A DNA stretch of 32,659 bases from Candidatus Parcubacteria bacterium (GCA_016196625.1 JACPXH010000006.1:1-32659); one strand, 5' to 3'; shown: positions 1-7,476, numbered from the stretch's first letter. Translations and numbers: made by a program. Notes: generated from the letters alone by a model not told the origin.

Positions 1-394
1 GATGCGCGGCCTGAACGTATACCGACAGCCCGCGCACCGGACACGCCCTGAGGCCAGCTGCCATAACCGTCTTGTTCTGCACCGAGGACAGACCATTGAT
101 CCCATTGTGCCATAATCGGTGTCATTTTTGAGACTTTACCCAAGATAATTAAGAGGATCCTCGGCGATATCGGATTATCCGCGGAGGATTTCGAGCGGCT
201 CTAAAAAGCGGCTGACCATGAAAGTAAGTGTATTGCGTTTCCACTGCCCGGATTGTAAAATATAGAAGTGGACGGGCATCCGTGTCGGCACCGCGCGTCA
301 AGTTGTGGCCGCGGGCGCAAGGCGGCTTGCGGCAGGGTCGGCGCTGTTTGGGGCACAAGATTTTGCTGAAGCGTTGCGATTGCTCCGAGAAGAC
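1..394. other. Stretch with no convincing gene; possible ORF tails
   Basis: No complete gene is visible. An open frame at 100-204 on the plus strand ends in a plausible protein tail (reading K-I-I-K-R-I-L-G-D-I-G-L-S-A-E-D-F-E-R-L before TAA at 202-204), but a TGA at 97-99 closes it upstream and no good start codon is present. A second frame is open from the window edge to a stop at 113-115. The two could be pieces of one frameshifted or decayed gene whose 5' part lies outside the window. Confidence 0.25.
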
Positions 395-721
395 ATGGGA
401 TATCTGGGTTATTTACTTATTGCGCTTGCGCCCATCATGTGGGTTGGTTTTGCATTATGGCGGCACAGGGCTCGTCTTTTCCGGACAGCCCCGTCTTCCC
501 GCACCCCTTTTGGGTTTTTAGCGTGTGGTATGCTAGTGCTGTTTGTCTGGAGCTCCTTTTATACGGTTGGTTTGGCCTTAAGCTTCGTCTTTTCTAGTGG
601 CGCTTCTTTTACTGAGGGTTGGTTCGATAAGGGCGGTGTATTCCTGTTTATTTTTATCTTTCAAATGATCAGTGCGATTATACTCAAGGAGATTGTTTCT
701 AAAGCGTCTCGTGTGGATTGA
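395..721 (+). CDS. Small membrane protein with three predicted helices, unknown function
   Basis: This 108-residue reading starts at the ATG at 395, which has a purine-rich GAGAAG stretch just upstream; a longer in-frame start at 305 would only add a charged, non-hydrophobic leader. Three hydrophobic stretches cover about residues 3-22 (G-Y-L-L-I-A-L-A-P), 40-70 and 86-105, which suggests an integral inner-membrane protein with few exposed loops. I recognise no family. The stop at 719-721 lies 6 nt before the transketolase start, so the two are probably co-transcribed. It could be a membrane gene characteristic of this lineage. Confidence 0.55.
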   Translation: MGYLGYLLIALAPIMWVGFALWRHRARLFRTAPSSRTPFGFLACGMLVLFVWSSFYTVGLALSFVFSSGASFTEGWFDKGGVFLFIFIFQMISAIILKEIVSKASRVD

Positions 722-727
722 ACCAAT

Positions 728-1594
728 ATGCCCGAAGAATCTCTTCACGACGACAAGGCAAAATTCCTCGAAGAGAAGGCGAATGAGATTCGTCAGGATT
801 TGATTTCGATGCTGGTCGAAGCCAAATCCGGGCATTCCGCCGGGCCTCTTGGCATGGCTGATATTTTTACAGCCATGTACTTTCACGTTTTGAACCACGA
901 CCCGAAGAATCCCGATTGGCCCGAGCGCGACCGGCTTGTGCTTTCCAACGGGCACATCTGTCCGATTCATTACGTTACGCTCGCTCACGCCGGCTACTTC
1001 CCCAAAGAAGAGCTTACGACGCTGCGCAAATTCGGCGCGCGCCTGCAAGGCCATCCTCACCGCGGTTCACTGCCCGGCATTGAAACGACCTCGGGTCCTC
1101 TTGGTTCCGGCACCTCGCAAGCCGCAGGTATGGCGTTGGCGGCGCGCATGGACAAAAAAACCGTTCGCATCTATTGTCTCACTTCTGATGCCGAGCATCA
1201 GGCGGGCAACACGTGGGAGGGCGTCATGTTTGCCGGCAAAAACAAGCTGCACAACCTGACCTCGATCATTGATCGCAACAACATCCAAATAAACGGCATG
1301 ACCGAAGACGTGATGCCGCTCGAACCCCTTAAAGCCAAATACGAAGCGTTCAATTGGCACGTCTTGGAAGTTGACGGGCACAACTTCCGACAAATCGTTG
1401 ACGCGGTTAACGAGGCCAAGGCTATTTACGAAAAACCCACTTGTATCATTGCGCACACGATTCCCGGCAAGGGGGTTTCCTTCATGGAGTTTGATTACAA
1501 ATGGCACGGCATCCCGCCCAAGCCCGAAGAAGCCGAGAGGGCATTGGTGGAGTTGCGCACACTCGGAGGGAGAATCAAGAGCGAGCACGAATAG
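728..1594 (+). CDS. Transketolase, N-terminal (thiamine pyrophosphate) subunit
   Basis: 288 residues, the usual size for the N-terminal half of a two-subunit transketolase. It should bind thiamine diphosphate and Mg2+ and, with the subunit at 2556-3551, move two-carbon ketol units in the non-oxidative pentose phosphate pathway. Visible motifs are the K-S-G-H-S-A-G-P-L-G start of the cofactor domain, L-S-N-G-H near residue 75, and a TPP motif region ending in D-R-N-N-I-Q-I-N-G. The usual G-D-G of the TPP motif reads S-D-A here (T-S-D-A-E-H-Q-A-G); the Mg2+-binding Asp and the N-N pair are kept. No strong ribosome-binding site precedes the ATG. Unusually, two other genes separate the two subunits. 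Confidence 0.93.
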   Translation: MPEESLHDDKAKFLEEKANEIRQDLISMLVEAKSGHSAGPLGMADIFTAMYFHVLNHDPKNPDWPERDRLVLSNGHICPIHYVTLAHAGYFPKEELTTLRKFGARLQGHPHRGSLPGIETTSGPLGSGTSQAAGMALAARMDKKTVRIYCLTSDAEHQAGNTWEGVMFAGKNKLHNLTSIIDRNNIQINGMTEDVMPLEPLKAKYEAFNWHVLEVDGHNFRQIVDAVNEAKAIYEKPTCIIAHTIPGKGVSFMEFDYKWHGIPPKPEEAERALVELRTLGGRIKSEHE

Positions 1595-1627
1595 CTTCGC
1601 AACCTAGACGGGAGTAAGTTCAACATC

Positions 1628-1870
1628 ATGCAGCGACACATTTTTCGCATGAAGCGTTTCCTGGCGGCCCAAGCGGCGTTGGTGATGGTTATGTTCCTCT
1701 TCGGATCAGCGTCAACCGTATGGCGATGGTGCCCGGTTCCCACTGCTGGCGATCTTAGTTGCTTTGGCCAGATGGCGGCTGGCTGACTGTTTCATCTGGC
1801 GTTCGTGGTGGCCGTAGTGTACCTCGCGGTGTTCGGCATTTATAAGCTGGCAGATTTGTTAAACGATTAG
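1628..1870 (+). pseudogene. Small two-helix membrane protein gene with an in-frame TGA
   Basis: The ATG at 1628 opens a frame of 80 codons ending with TAG at 1868-1870, interrupted by one TGA at 1784-1786 after 52 residues. The protein-like character continues past the TGA: one hydrophobic helix near residues 10-30 and a second after the TGA (L-F-H-L-A-F-V-V-A-V-V-Y-L-A-V-F). The next gene begins two bases after the TAG, as expected for a coupled operon gene. A TGG (Trp) to TGA mutation is the simplest reading. Readthrough or a base error are alternatives. Genome-wide reassignment of TGA is excluded by many TGA-terminated neighbours. No family recognised. Confidence 0.5.
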
Positions 1871-1871
1871 T

Positions 1872-2477
1872 ATGCGTTCAGGCGCCTTGGACGCCAAAGA
1901 GCAGCCGGGAGAATTCTGGGGGCGCAAGGCCCTGCACATTCTTGCCTTTGCGGTCCTAGGGGCCTTCTGGTGGGTGGAAGCTAACTATTCGAGACCGGTT
2001 GCGCTCGTGGGGATGGTGGCGGTGGTCCTGGCGTTGCTCGGCTATGAGTTTGCGCGTATGGAGCTCGGCCTTCGCGTACCGTTCCGGCAGGTGCTGCGGG
2101 TCAAAGAACAGCGCACCCTCGCTGCCTCGGTGCATCTGTTTTTGGGCATGACGGTTGCGCTCGCAGTCTTTGATCCCCGCGTGGCCAACGCCGCAATTCT
2201 CATGACGATTTTCGGCGATTCTGTCTCCGCCATGATGAGCTACAACCACGAGGGTTTTCGCGTGCCCGAGCGCCCCGAGAAAAATTGGGAAGCGGCGCTG
2301 GCAGAGTTTACGGTTGATTTGTTTATCGGGTTGCTGTTTCTGCCGGTTTTCTGGCTGGCGCCGCTCATGGCTGCAGCCGCCACCATGGTCGAGATGTCCA
2401 CGCGCTACCTCGACGATAACCTCACGATTCCGGTCGTAGCCGGACTCGTGGGGCAGGCGGGGATGATGTTTCTCTAA
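1872..2477 (+). CDS. Dolichol/phytol kinase-like integral membrane protein
   Basis: 201 residues, strongly hydrophobic with several membrane helices. Two signatures point to the CTP-dependent polyprenol kinase family (dolichol kinase, phytol kinase): I-F-G-D-S-V-S-A-M-M near residue 117, matching the family's G-D-(A/S)-x-A motif, and D-D-N-L-T-I-P near residue 181, matching the C-terminal D-D-N-L-T-(I/V)-P motif. The likely role is phosphorylation of an isoprenoid alcohol in the cytoplasmic membrane, which would recycle lipid carrier for envelope polymers. The exact substrate cannot be told. It lies between the two transketolase subunit genes and starts immediately after the broken gene at 1628-1870. 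Confidence 0.72.
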   Translation: MRSGALDAKEQPGEFWGRKALHILAFAVLGAFWWVEANYSRPVALVGMVAVVLALLGYEFARMELGLRVPFRQVLRVKEQRTLAASVHLFLGMTVALAVFDPRVANAAILMTIFGDSVSAMMSYNHEGFRVPERPEKNWEAALAEFTVDLFIGLLFLPVFWLAPLMAAAATMVEMSTRYLDDNLTIPVVAGLVGQAGMMFL

Positions 2478-2549
2478 AATTTTCAATTTGCAATTATCAA
2501 TTTTCAAAACCCTGAACATTAAGTCATTGATTGATAATTGAAAATTTGT
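2476..2549. repeat. AT-rich imperfect palindrome
   Basis: The spacer is built from A-A-T-T-T-T-C-A-A-T-T and T-T-G-A-T-A-A-T-T-G words in opposite orientation on its two sides, so it can fold into a long weak hairpin. It is far richer in A and T than the flanking genes. It resembles in style, though not in exact sequence, the spacers at 5835-5955 and 17662-17785. It may act as a terminator-like or stability element. It pushes the downstream start to 2556. Confidence 0.6.
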
Positions 2550-2555
2550 CGTATC

Positions 2556-3551
2556 ATGCTCAATCCCAAAGTGAAACTAGTTCCCAACGTACTCGACTCC
2601 CAAAAGGTTGAGCACAAGCCCATCCGCGACGGTTATGGGGACGGGTTGCTTTTGGCGGGCGAGGCGAATCCAAACGTGGTCGCACTCTGCGCCGATCTTT
2701 CGGAGTCAACACGCACGCAGCCCTTCCAGAAAAAGTTTCCGGAGCGGTATGTGGAGTTGGGTGTGGCCGAGCAGAACCTGGCTACGGTGGCCTCCGGCAT
2801 GGCCGCGATGGGCAAAATTCCGTACATTTCGTCTTATGCCATGTTTTCTCCGGGTCGCAACTGGGAGCAGATCCGGACCACGATTGCCTACAACGGCCAG
2901 CACGTTGTTATTGCGGGGGCCCATGCCGGCATTTCTGTGGGGCCAGATGGAGCCACCCATCAGGCCGTAGAAGACCTCGCCATTATGCGGGTGATGCCAA
3001 CTCTGACTGTGATGGCTCCGTGCGATGCGATTGAAGCGAAAAAAGCCACCTTGGCCGCACTGTCCCTGTCCGGGCCGGTCTACATCCGTTTTGCGCGAGA
3101 GAAAACAGCAGTTGTGACGACCGAAGCGACGCCGTTTCAAGTAGGCCGGGCGGAAATGTTCCGCGAGGGCAGCGACGTTGCTATCATTGCGTGTGGCCCG
3201 CTCGTGTACAACGCACTGGTTGCCGCCGAGGAACTTTCCACAGAGGGCATCGAGGTTACTATCATCAACAGCCACACGGTCAAACCCCTCGATGTCGAGA
3301 TGGTCGTGCAGGCTGCCAAGGCGTGCGGTGCGGTGGTCACGGTCGAAGAGCATCAGATTAACGGCGGCTTGGGCTCGGCAGTGTGTGAGACACTGGCTGA
3401 ACAGCACCCGGTGCCGGTCGAACGCATTGGAGTTCGCGATCGCTTCGGAGAGTCAGGGGACCCAAACGAGCTCGTCGAGCACTTCGGCATGGGAGCCCAG
3501 AGCATCAAGGAGGCGGTTCGCCGGGCGCTGGGTCGAAAATCGCCCCGCTAG
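2556..3551 (+). CDS. Transketolase, C-terminal (pyrimidine-binding) subunit
   Basis: 331 residues from the ATG at 2556; an in-frame TTG at 2538 lies inside the AT-rich palindrome and is less likely. The protein has the pyrimidine-binding domain (A-D-L-S-E-S-T, then V-E-L-G-V-A-E-Q-N containing the Glu that activates thiamine diphosphate, about residues 45-80) followed by the transketolase C-terminal domain (V-T-V-E-E-H near residue 265). It completes the active site with the subunit at 728-1594. The pair supports interconversion of pentose and hexose phosphates, the main carbohydrate route in many reduced genomes. It is followed by a kinase gene on the same strand after 29 nt. Confidence 0.93.
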   Translation: MLNPKVKLVPNVLDSQKVEHKPIRDGYGDGLLLAGEANPNVVALCADLSESTRTQPFQKKFPERYVELGVAEQNLATVASGMAAMGKIPYISSYAMFSPGRNWEQIRTTIAYNGQHVVIAGAHAGISVGPDGATHQAVEDLAIMRVMPTLTVMAPCDAIEAKKATLAALSLSGPVYIRFAREKTAVVTTEATPFQVGRAEMFREGSDVAIIACGPLVYNALVAAEELSTEGIEVTIINSHTVKPLDVEMVVQAAKACGAVVTVEEHQINGGLGSAVCETLAEQHPVPVERIGVRDRFGESGDPNELVEHFGMGAQSIKEAVRRALGRKSPR

Positions 3552-3554
3552 ATC

Positions 3555-3580
3555 AGTTGAGGAGTTAACCTATCAACTCC
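3555..3580 (+). promoter_or_regulatory. Ribosome-binding site inside a possible hairpin
   Basis: The GGAG ribosome-binding sequence before the kinase start at 3581 lies in GGAGTT (3561-3566), which is complementary to AACTCC (3575-3580) directly abutting the ATG. An alternative pairing of AGTTGA with TCAACT is also possible. The two pairings exclude each other. This could lower or switch translation initiation; no ligand domain is visible. Confidence 0.35.
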
Positions 3581-4567
3581 ATGGATGTTGTTACCATCGG
3601 TACCGCCACTCGAGACGTTTTCCTTAAGTCCGAGGCATTCAAGGTGATCTCGGACCCCCATTCGGTGACGGGGCAGTCCGAGTGTTTTGCTTTGGGTTCA
3701 AAAATTGATATTGAGGAAATTGTCTTTGATACGGGCGGCGGGGCCACGAATGCTGCGGTTACCTTTGCCCGTCAAGGTTTGAGCACGGCGTGCTTGACCC
3801 GCGTGGGCGCTGACGATAACGGGGCGACTGCCTTGGGCAACCTCGCGCTCGAGGGCGTGGAGATTCAGCACACCCAGCGCGACGAGCGGGCGCTCACCGG
3901 TTATTCGATGCTTCTGGTCACCCCTGCCGGGGAGCGGACTGTTTTGGTCTATCGGGGCGCGAGCGAAGGATTTGACCCGGAAGAGGTGCCGTGGGACAAA
4001 ATTGACACCAAGTGGTTTTACGTCTCGTCCTTGTCCGGCAACCGCGCGGTGCTCGAAGTGCTGGTGGATCGAGCGCAGCGCACCCAAGCGAAAATTGCCT
4101 TCAACCCCGGCAAGAAAGACCTGCAGCTCGGCTATGAGGTTCTCGCGCCATATCTCAAGTCAATCAATGTGCTCTTGCTCAACCGCGAGGAGGGAGCATA
4201 TTTCACCGGCATTTCGTTTGAAAATGAAGCGGCCATCTTCCAAAAGCTCGATGCGTGGATCGATGGGTACGCGGTTATGACTGACGGCCGGCGCGGCTCG
4301 GTGGTCTCTGACGGTAAAACGCTGTGGCGGGCGGGGATCTATCCGGAGCATGCCCTCGTAGATCGGACCGGCGCAGGCGATGCGTTCGGCTCCGGTTTTG
4401 TGGCCGCACTTGCCAAGGGCGGCGACATTCCCACCGCACTCCGGCTTGCTTCAGCCAATGCGACGTCGGTCGTTGAGTACATGGGCGCGAAACGCGGCAT
4501 CCTGACCGCCCGCGAGTTCTCCGACCCTCGCTGGGCAAGTCTCGATGCCCGCACCGAGACGCTCTGA
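3581..4567 (+). CDS. PfkB-family carbohydrate kinase
   Basis: 328 residues with the ribokinase/PfkB layout: G-G-G-A-T-N-A-A near residue 50 for substrate binding, and the C-terminal signature D-R-T-G-A-G-D-A-F-G-S-G-F near residue 261, where the second Asp is the catalytic base and G-A-G-D forms the anion hole. It should phosphorylate a sugar, nucleoside or sugar phosphate with ATP. The context between transketolase and aldolase suggests a sugar or sugar-phosphate substrate (ribose, or fructose phosphate), but this is inference. The start is preceded by a GAGGAG sequence that can be paired in a hairpin. The stop is 6 nt before the next ATG, so translation is likely coupled. Confidence 0.9.
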   Translation: MDVVTIGTATRDVFLKSEAFKVISDPHSVTGQSECFALGSKIDIEEIVFDTGGGATNAAVTFARQGLSTACLTRVGADDNGATALGNLALEGVEIQHTQRDERALTGYSMLLVTPAGERTVLVYRGASEGFDPEEVPWDKIDTKWFYVSSLSGNRAVLEVLVDRAQRTQAKIAFNPGKKDLQLGYEVLAPYLKSINVLLLNREEGAYFTGISFENEAAIFQKLDAWIDGYAVMTDGRRGSVVSDGKTLWRAGIYPEHALVDRTGAGDAFGSGFVAALAKGGDIPTALRLASANATSVVEYMGAKRGILTAREFSDPRWASLDARTETL

Positions 4568-4573
4568 AACACA

Positions 4574-5848
4574 ATGGTAGATACTCACGCCGACCCGCTC
4601 ACGCACATCGCCCGCATCCTGCGCACGGACCAGGATGTGCTCCGTGAGATCGTGGATAAAATGGATGCGGTTACTGGCAAGCGCGGCGTGATTGAAGCTA
4701 TCGTCGAGGAAAATCACGCCAAGATTGAAGACCGCCTCGCCAAGCTCGGCGTTACGCGGGCTGATTCGGCTCAAGAGGTCTATCAGGCGCTCATCGGCAA
4801 AATCCGCGAGCACGACGCCAAAATTCAAGTGTTGCTGCATCAGCCAGCACAAATTACGCCGCACGGTTCGGCTTCGCTTATCAACTTTGCGATCGAGCTT
4901 TCGCAGGTCTCGCCGGGATTTTTTCTCAAGGAAGAGCGGGCTGTTTTTTATCTGCAGCAGAACCCGCCCCAACGCATCATCTCGGCCCTCGGCTATGCGG
5001 ACGTCGGTGAGCTCCTCGCGCATGAAAACATCTGGGAGGTCTATAGTGCCCTTCGGTTTGTGGAAGACAAAGAGTGGCTTAACAATGTGTTCTTTGCGGT
5101 TTATAAAGATTTGACGCCCGCTGAATTTGAGGAGCGTAAGATGACGGTTCGGGTGCTTGATGCAAAGTGGTTAAGGGTTGCCGAGAAGTTCGTCAAGAAA
5201 AAGCACCATAACGTCTCGCACTTAAAAGAGCTCGGCGTCATTTTCGTTCTGCCCCTTTTCATGAACGTGCCGGGTGAGACTACACGGTTGCTCACGCTCG
5301 TGCTCCATTACCTAAACGAGATTACTTTTTATTGCCGGCTCTTCCGGCGCTACGCCGAGGAGCCGGCGACCTTTGCGCCGCAATTCATCTCCGCCTTGCG
5401 CGGCGATGTGCTTGATGCGCGTCTGCCTGATCACGAGGCCATCAATTGGATGGTCGTGCAGCGGTATTTGGCCAAAGACGACGAATACGACTGGCGGCTG
5501 TTTGAGCCGCACGTGAATCCCGAAGCCATCCATTGGCAGAAGGCCGAAGCCAACTTGGTTGAACTTTCGCACCGCTTCCCCGAACTCGATGTGGATTTTT
5601 GGGATGGGCTCGGATATGTGGGCGATTACTTCAAGTCCGAGGTGGGCACCGAGATTTTGGCTTCTTTTAACGTGATTGACACCGTGATGTCGCTTGTCCA
5701 AGAGCGAGCGTTTACGAAGTTTCTCTACCACCATCAGGAAGCGCTCTGGAACCGAATTTTTGCGGGTTATGTGGGGCAAGAGCAGATGGAAGATCTGATT
5801 GTGGAGAACTTTACGAGAGGGTATATCAGCGTTCAAAAATCCAAATGA
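4574..5848 (+). CDS. Conserved-looking soluble protein of unknown function in the sugar-phosphate operon
   Basis: 424 residues, no signal peptide, no membrane helix and no motif I can tie to a family. Composition is that of a soluble, mostly helical globular protein, rich in charged residues with many aromatic positions in the second half (for example E-W-L-N-N-V-F-F-A-V-Y and D-V-D-F-W-D-G-L-G-Y-V-G-D-Y-F). It starts 6 nt after the kinase stop and precedes the aldolase, so a role linked to sugar-phosphate metabolism is a reasonable guess from context only. The last few codons (Q-K-S-K) are contributed by the CAAA-type intergenic repeat that follows, so the ancestral C-terminus may have been slightly different. 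Confidence 0.8.
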   Translation: MVDTHADPLTHIARILRTDQDVLREIVDKMDAVTGKRGVIEAIVEENHAKIEDRLAKLGVTRADSAQEVYQALIGKIREHDAKIQVLLHQPAQITPHGSASLINFAIELSQVSPGFFLKEERAVFYLQQNPPQRIISALGYADVGELLAHENIWEVYSALRFVEDKEWLNNVFFAVYKDLTPAEFEERKMTVRVLDAKWLRVAEKFVKKKHHNVSHLKELGVIFVLPLFMNVPGETTRLLTLVLHYLNEITFYCRLFRRYAEEPATFAPQFISALRGDVLDARLPDHEAINWMVVQRYLAKDDEYDWRLFEPHVNPEAIHWQKAEANLVELSHRFPELDVDFWDGLGYVGDYFKSEVGTEILASFNVIDTVMSLVQERAFTKFLYHHQEALWNRIFAGYVGQEQMEDLIVENFTRGYISVQKSK

Positions 5849-5955
5849 TAAAATCCAAATTTCAAATAAAACCCAAAGCTCAAAATCCAAAACGTGTTTT
5901 GACATTTGAATTTTGGATTTGATTTGCCATTTGGGCTTTGGCATTTGTCATTCAA
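5835..5955. repeat. CAAA-rich intergenic palindromic repeat, copy 1
   Basis: One half is built of CAAA/CCAAA words (AAATCCAAA, AAAGCTCAAA), the other of their complements (TTTTGGATTTG, TTTGGGCTTTGG), giving a long imperfect inverted repeat around about 5899. The same words in the same order occur at 17662-17785. It overlaps the final codons of the gene before it and ends just before the aldolase start. Confidence 0.75.
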
Positions 5956-5977
5956 AGAAAGTTTGTTGGGCTGTGCC

Positions 5978-6850
5978 ATGACCATTTTTTCTTCCGTTGA
6001 GGTGCTTAAACGGGCTCGACTCGGCCGCTATGCCGTCGGCCAATTCAACGTCTCTGACAACGAGCAGTTGCGTGCCGTGGTTGAAGCTGCGGTCAAGCTC
6101 AAAAGTCCGGTTATACTTGGCACCTCCGAAGGAGAGCGGAAGTTTTGGGGGTTGAAACAGGTGACGGCGCTGGTCGCGGCGTGGCGGGAGCAAACGGGGC
6201 TGCCCATCATTTTGAACGCCGATCACTCCAAGTCGTTTGGGGCCGCTAAAGAGGCTTGCGACGCGGGCTACGATGCGATTCATATTGATGCCTCGGAGAA
6301 GCTTTTCGAAGAAAATCTGCGCATCACCAAGCAGATCGTTGAATACGTAAAGTCAAAAAATCCTGATATCCTCGTGGAAGGGGAGTTGGGGTATCTCCCC
6401 GGCAGCTCCGCGCTCCTCAAAGAGGCGGTTGAAATCAAGCCCGGATACCTCACCGATCCTTCTGCCGCAGCGCAGTTTTCGAAGGAAACCGGCATTGATA
6501 CGCTGGCGGTTTCAATTGGCAATTTTCACGGCATTACCGTTGCCGAGGAAGCTTCCGAGCACCTCGACCTTGATCGCCTTGTAGAAATCCGTAAGGCGAC
6601 AAGTGCCATGCTCGTGCTTCACGGCGGGTCGGGCATCGCGGCTCGCGAGGTGCGATCCGCGATCGCTCGGGGTATTGTGAAAGTGAACATTAATACCGAA
6701 CTGCGCGTGGCCTACGTGGGCACGCTTGAAAAAACCCTCGCCGAGTCTGACGAGACGACTCCGTATAAGATTTGGCCAGAGGCGATTGAAGCGGTGGCCA
6801 AAGTGGTGGAAGAAAAGTTGCACCTTTTTGGCAGCGTTGAGAAAGCGTAG
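5978..6850 (+). CDS. fba: Class II fructose-bisphosphate aldolase
   Basis: 290 residues from the ATG at 5978; the longer open frame upstream only reads through the intergenic repeat. It should split fructose 1,6-bisphosphate into dihydroxyacetone phosphate and glyceraldehyde 3-phosphate using Zn2+. Class II features: N-A-D-H-S-K near residue 81 (the Zn-binding His follows the Asp), H-I-D-A-S near 104, V-E-G-E-L-G near 137 (metal-binding Glu), I-G-N-F-H-G near 182 (Zn His), L-H-G-G-S-G near 218 and K-V-N-I-N-T-E-L near 240 for phosphate binding. No clear Shine-Dalgarno sequence is visible. It closes the sugar-phosphate cluster. Tagatose-bisphosphate or related aldolase activity cannot be excluded. 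Confidence 0.92.
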   Translation: MTIFSSVEVLKRARLGRYAVGQFNVSDNEQLRAVVEAAVKLKSPVILGTSEGERKFWGLKQVTALVAAWREQTGLPIILNADHSKSFGAAKEACDAGYDAIHIDASEKLFEENLRITKQIVEYVKSKNPDILVEGELGYLPGSSALLKEAVEIKPGYLTDPSAAAQFSKETGIDTLAVSIGNFHGITVAEEASEHLDLDRLVEIRKATSAMLVLHGGSGIAAREVRSAIARGIVKVNINTELRVAYVGTLEKTLAESDETTPYKIWPEAIEAVAKVVEEKLHLFGSVEKA

Positions 6851-6856
6851 TATAAT
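6828..6856 (+). promoter_or_regulatory. Sigma70-type promoter for the gene at 6881
   Basis: The -35 hexamer TTGGCA (6828-6833) and the -10 hexamer TATAAT (6851-6856) are 17 bp apart. The -10 begins immediately after the aldolase stop codon, so the next gene can be transcribed independently. Predicted transcription start is near 6863, leaving a short leader before the ATG at 6881. Confidence 0.75.
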
Positions 6857-6880
6857 TAAGTTACTATATTTAATAACCCT

Positions 6881-7405
6881 ATGGATATACAGCCACCAAC
6901 GTCTTTTCAGCAACCGTCAGCGTCTGCACCGAACGAGGGCAGTCAGACGCGGTTTGGTTCTCGGAGCGTCGCGCCGTGGATGGCGCTCGCTCTCGTTGTC
7001 GGTGTCTTCACGGGGGTGACGACCGACTCGTGGTCAAAAACGTGGCAGGAGGTGGATTCGTACCACGCGACCGCATCCGTGCCCGCGAGCCGGGCAAAGT
7101 TGGCGTCAATTCAAGCAGCTGTATCAGAGAACGACATTCTTGATCCGTCTCCTCAGTATGGGTTCGGGCATCGGTTAGTTTGTCGGGAGTTGCTTGTTCG
7201 GTTTCGGACTGATGCAATGGGTTCAGTTTTGGGGATCGTGCGGCGGCACAATGCCGAGATTGCTGATCCTGTGCTGCCCGGACCTCGCGGCTGGTTGGTG
7301 TCGGTGGGCGGAGCATGCACGCACGGGGCCTTGCAAGCTGCGATTAGTGATTTCGCCGCTGATCCAGACGTGGTTTCAGTCGGGCCGCATTACATCGGTA
7401 TTTAG
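6881..7405 (+). CDS. Membrane-anchored protein with a subtilase-prodomain-like C-terminal domain
   Basis: 174 residues. An N-terminal polar stretch of about 30 residues leads to one membrane helix (P-W-M-A-L-A-L-V-V-G-V-F-T-G-V, about 32-46) followed by D-S-W-S-K-T-W-Q-E-V (49-58). Residues 99-174 resemble the fervidolysin-like N-terminal prodomain of S8 peptidases: E-L-L-V-R-F-R near the start, an N-A-E-I strand, a G-W-L-V-S-V strand, a helix, and the closing D-P-D-V-V-S-V-G-P-H-Y. No peptidase domain follows here or in the neighbour, so it may act as a free-standing chaperone or inhibitor outside the membrane; this is inference. The anchor module is shared with the next gene. Confidence 0.7.
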   Translation: MDIQPPTSFQQPSASAPNEGSQTRFGSRSVAPWMALALVVGVFTGVTTDSWSKTWQEVDSYHATASVPASRAKLASIQAAVSENDILDPSPQYGFGHRLVCRELLVRFRTDAMGSVLGIVRRHNAEIADPVLPGPRGWLVSVGGACTHGALQAAISDFAADPDVVSVGPHYIGI

Positions 7406-7440
7406 CATGGATGTGATGTTGGGCGAGTGGCCACCCCGAA

Positions 7441-7476
7441 TCCGTTTTCTAATGTATTAATACATTAGAAAACGGA
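7441..7476. repeat. Perfect 36-bp palindrome
   Basis: Bases 7441-7458 are the exact reverse complement of 7459-7476 with no interruption at the centre (TAATGTATTAATACATTA). It could fold as a 16-bp hairpin with a 4-base loop, serving as a terminator for the gene ending at 7405, or act as a dimeric repressor site for the gene starting at 7520. There is no T-run on either side, which favours the operator or attachment-site reading. Confidence 0.8.

Noticed and set aside
1784-1786. Use of TGA as Gly or Trp codon (alternative genetic code)
   Set aside because: At least nine convincing genes in the window end in TGA, often directly before the next start, and prfA would not explain it. Only this one gene is affected.
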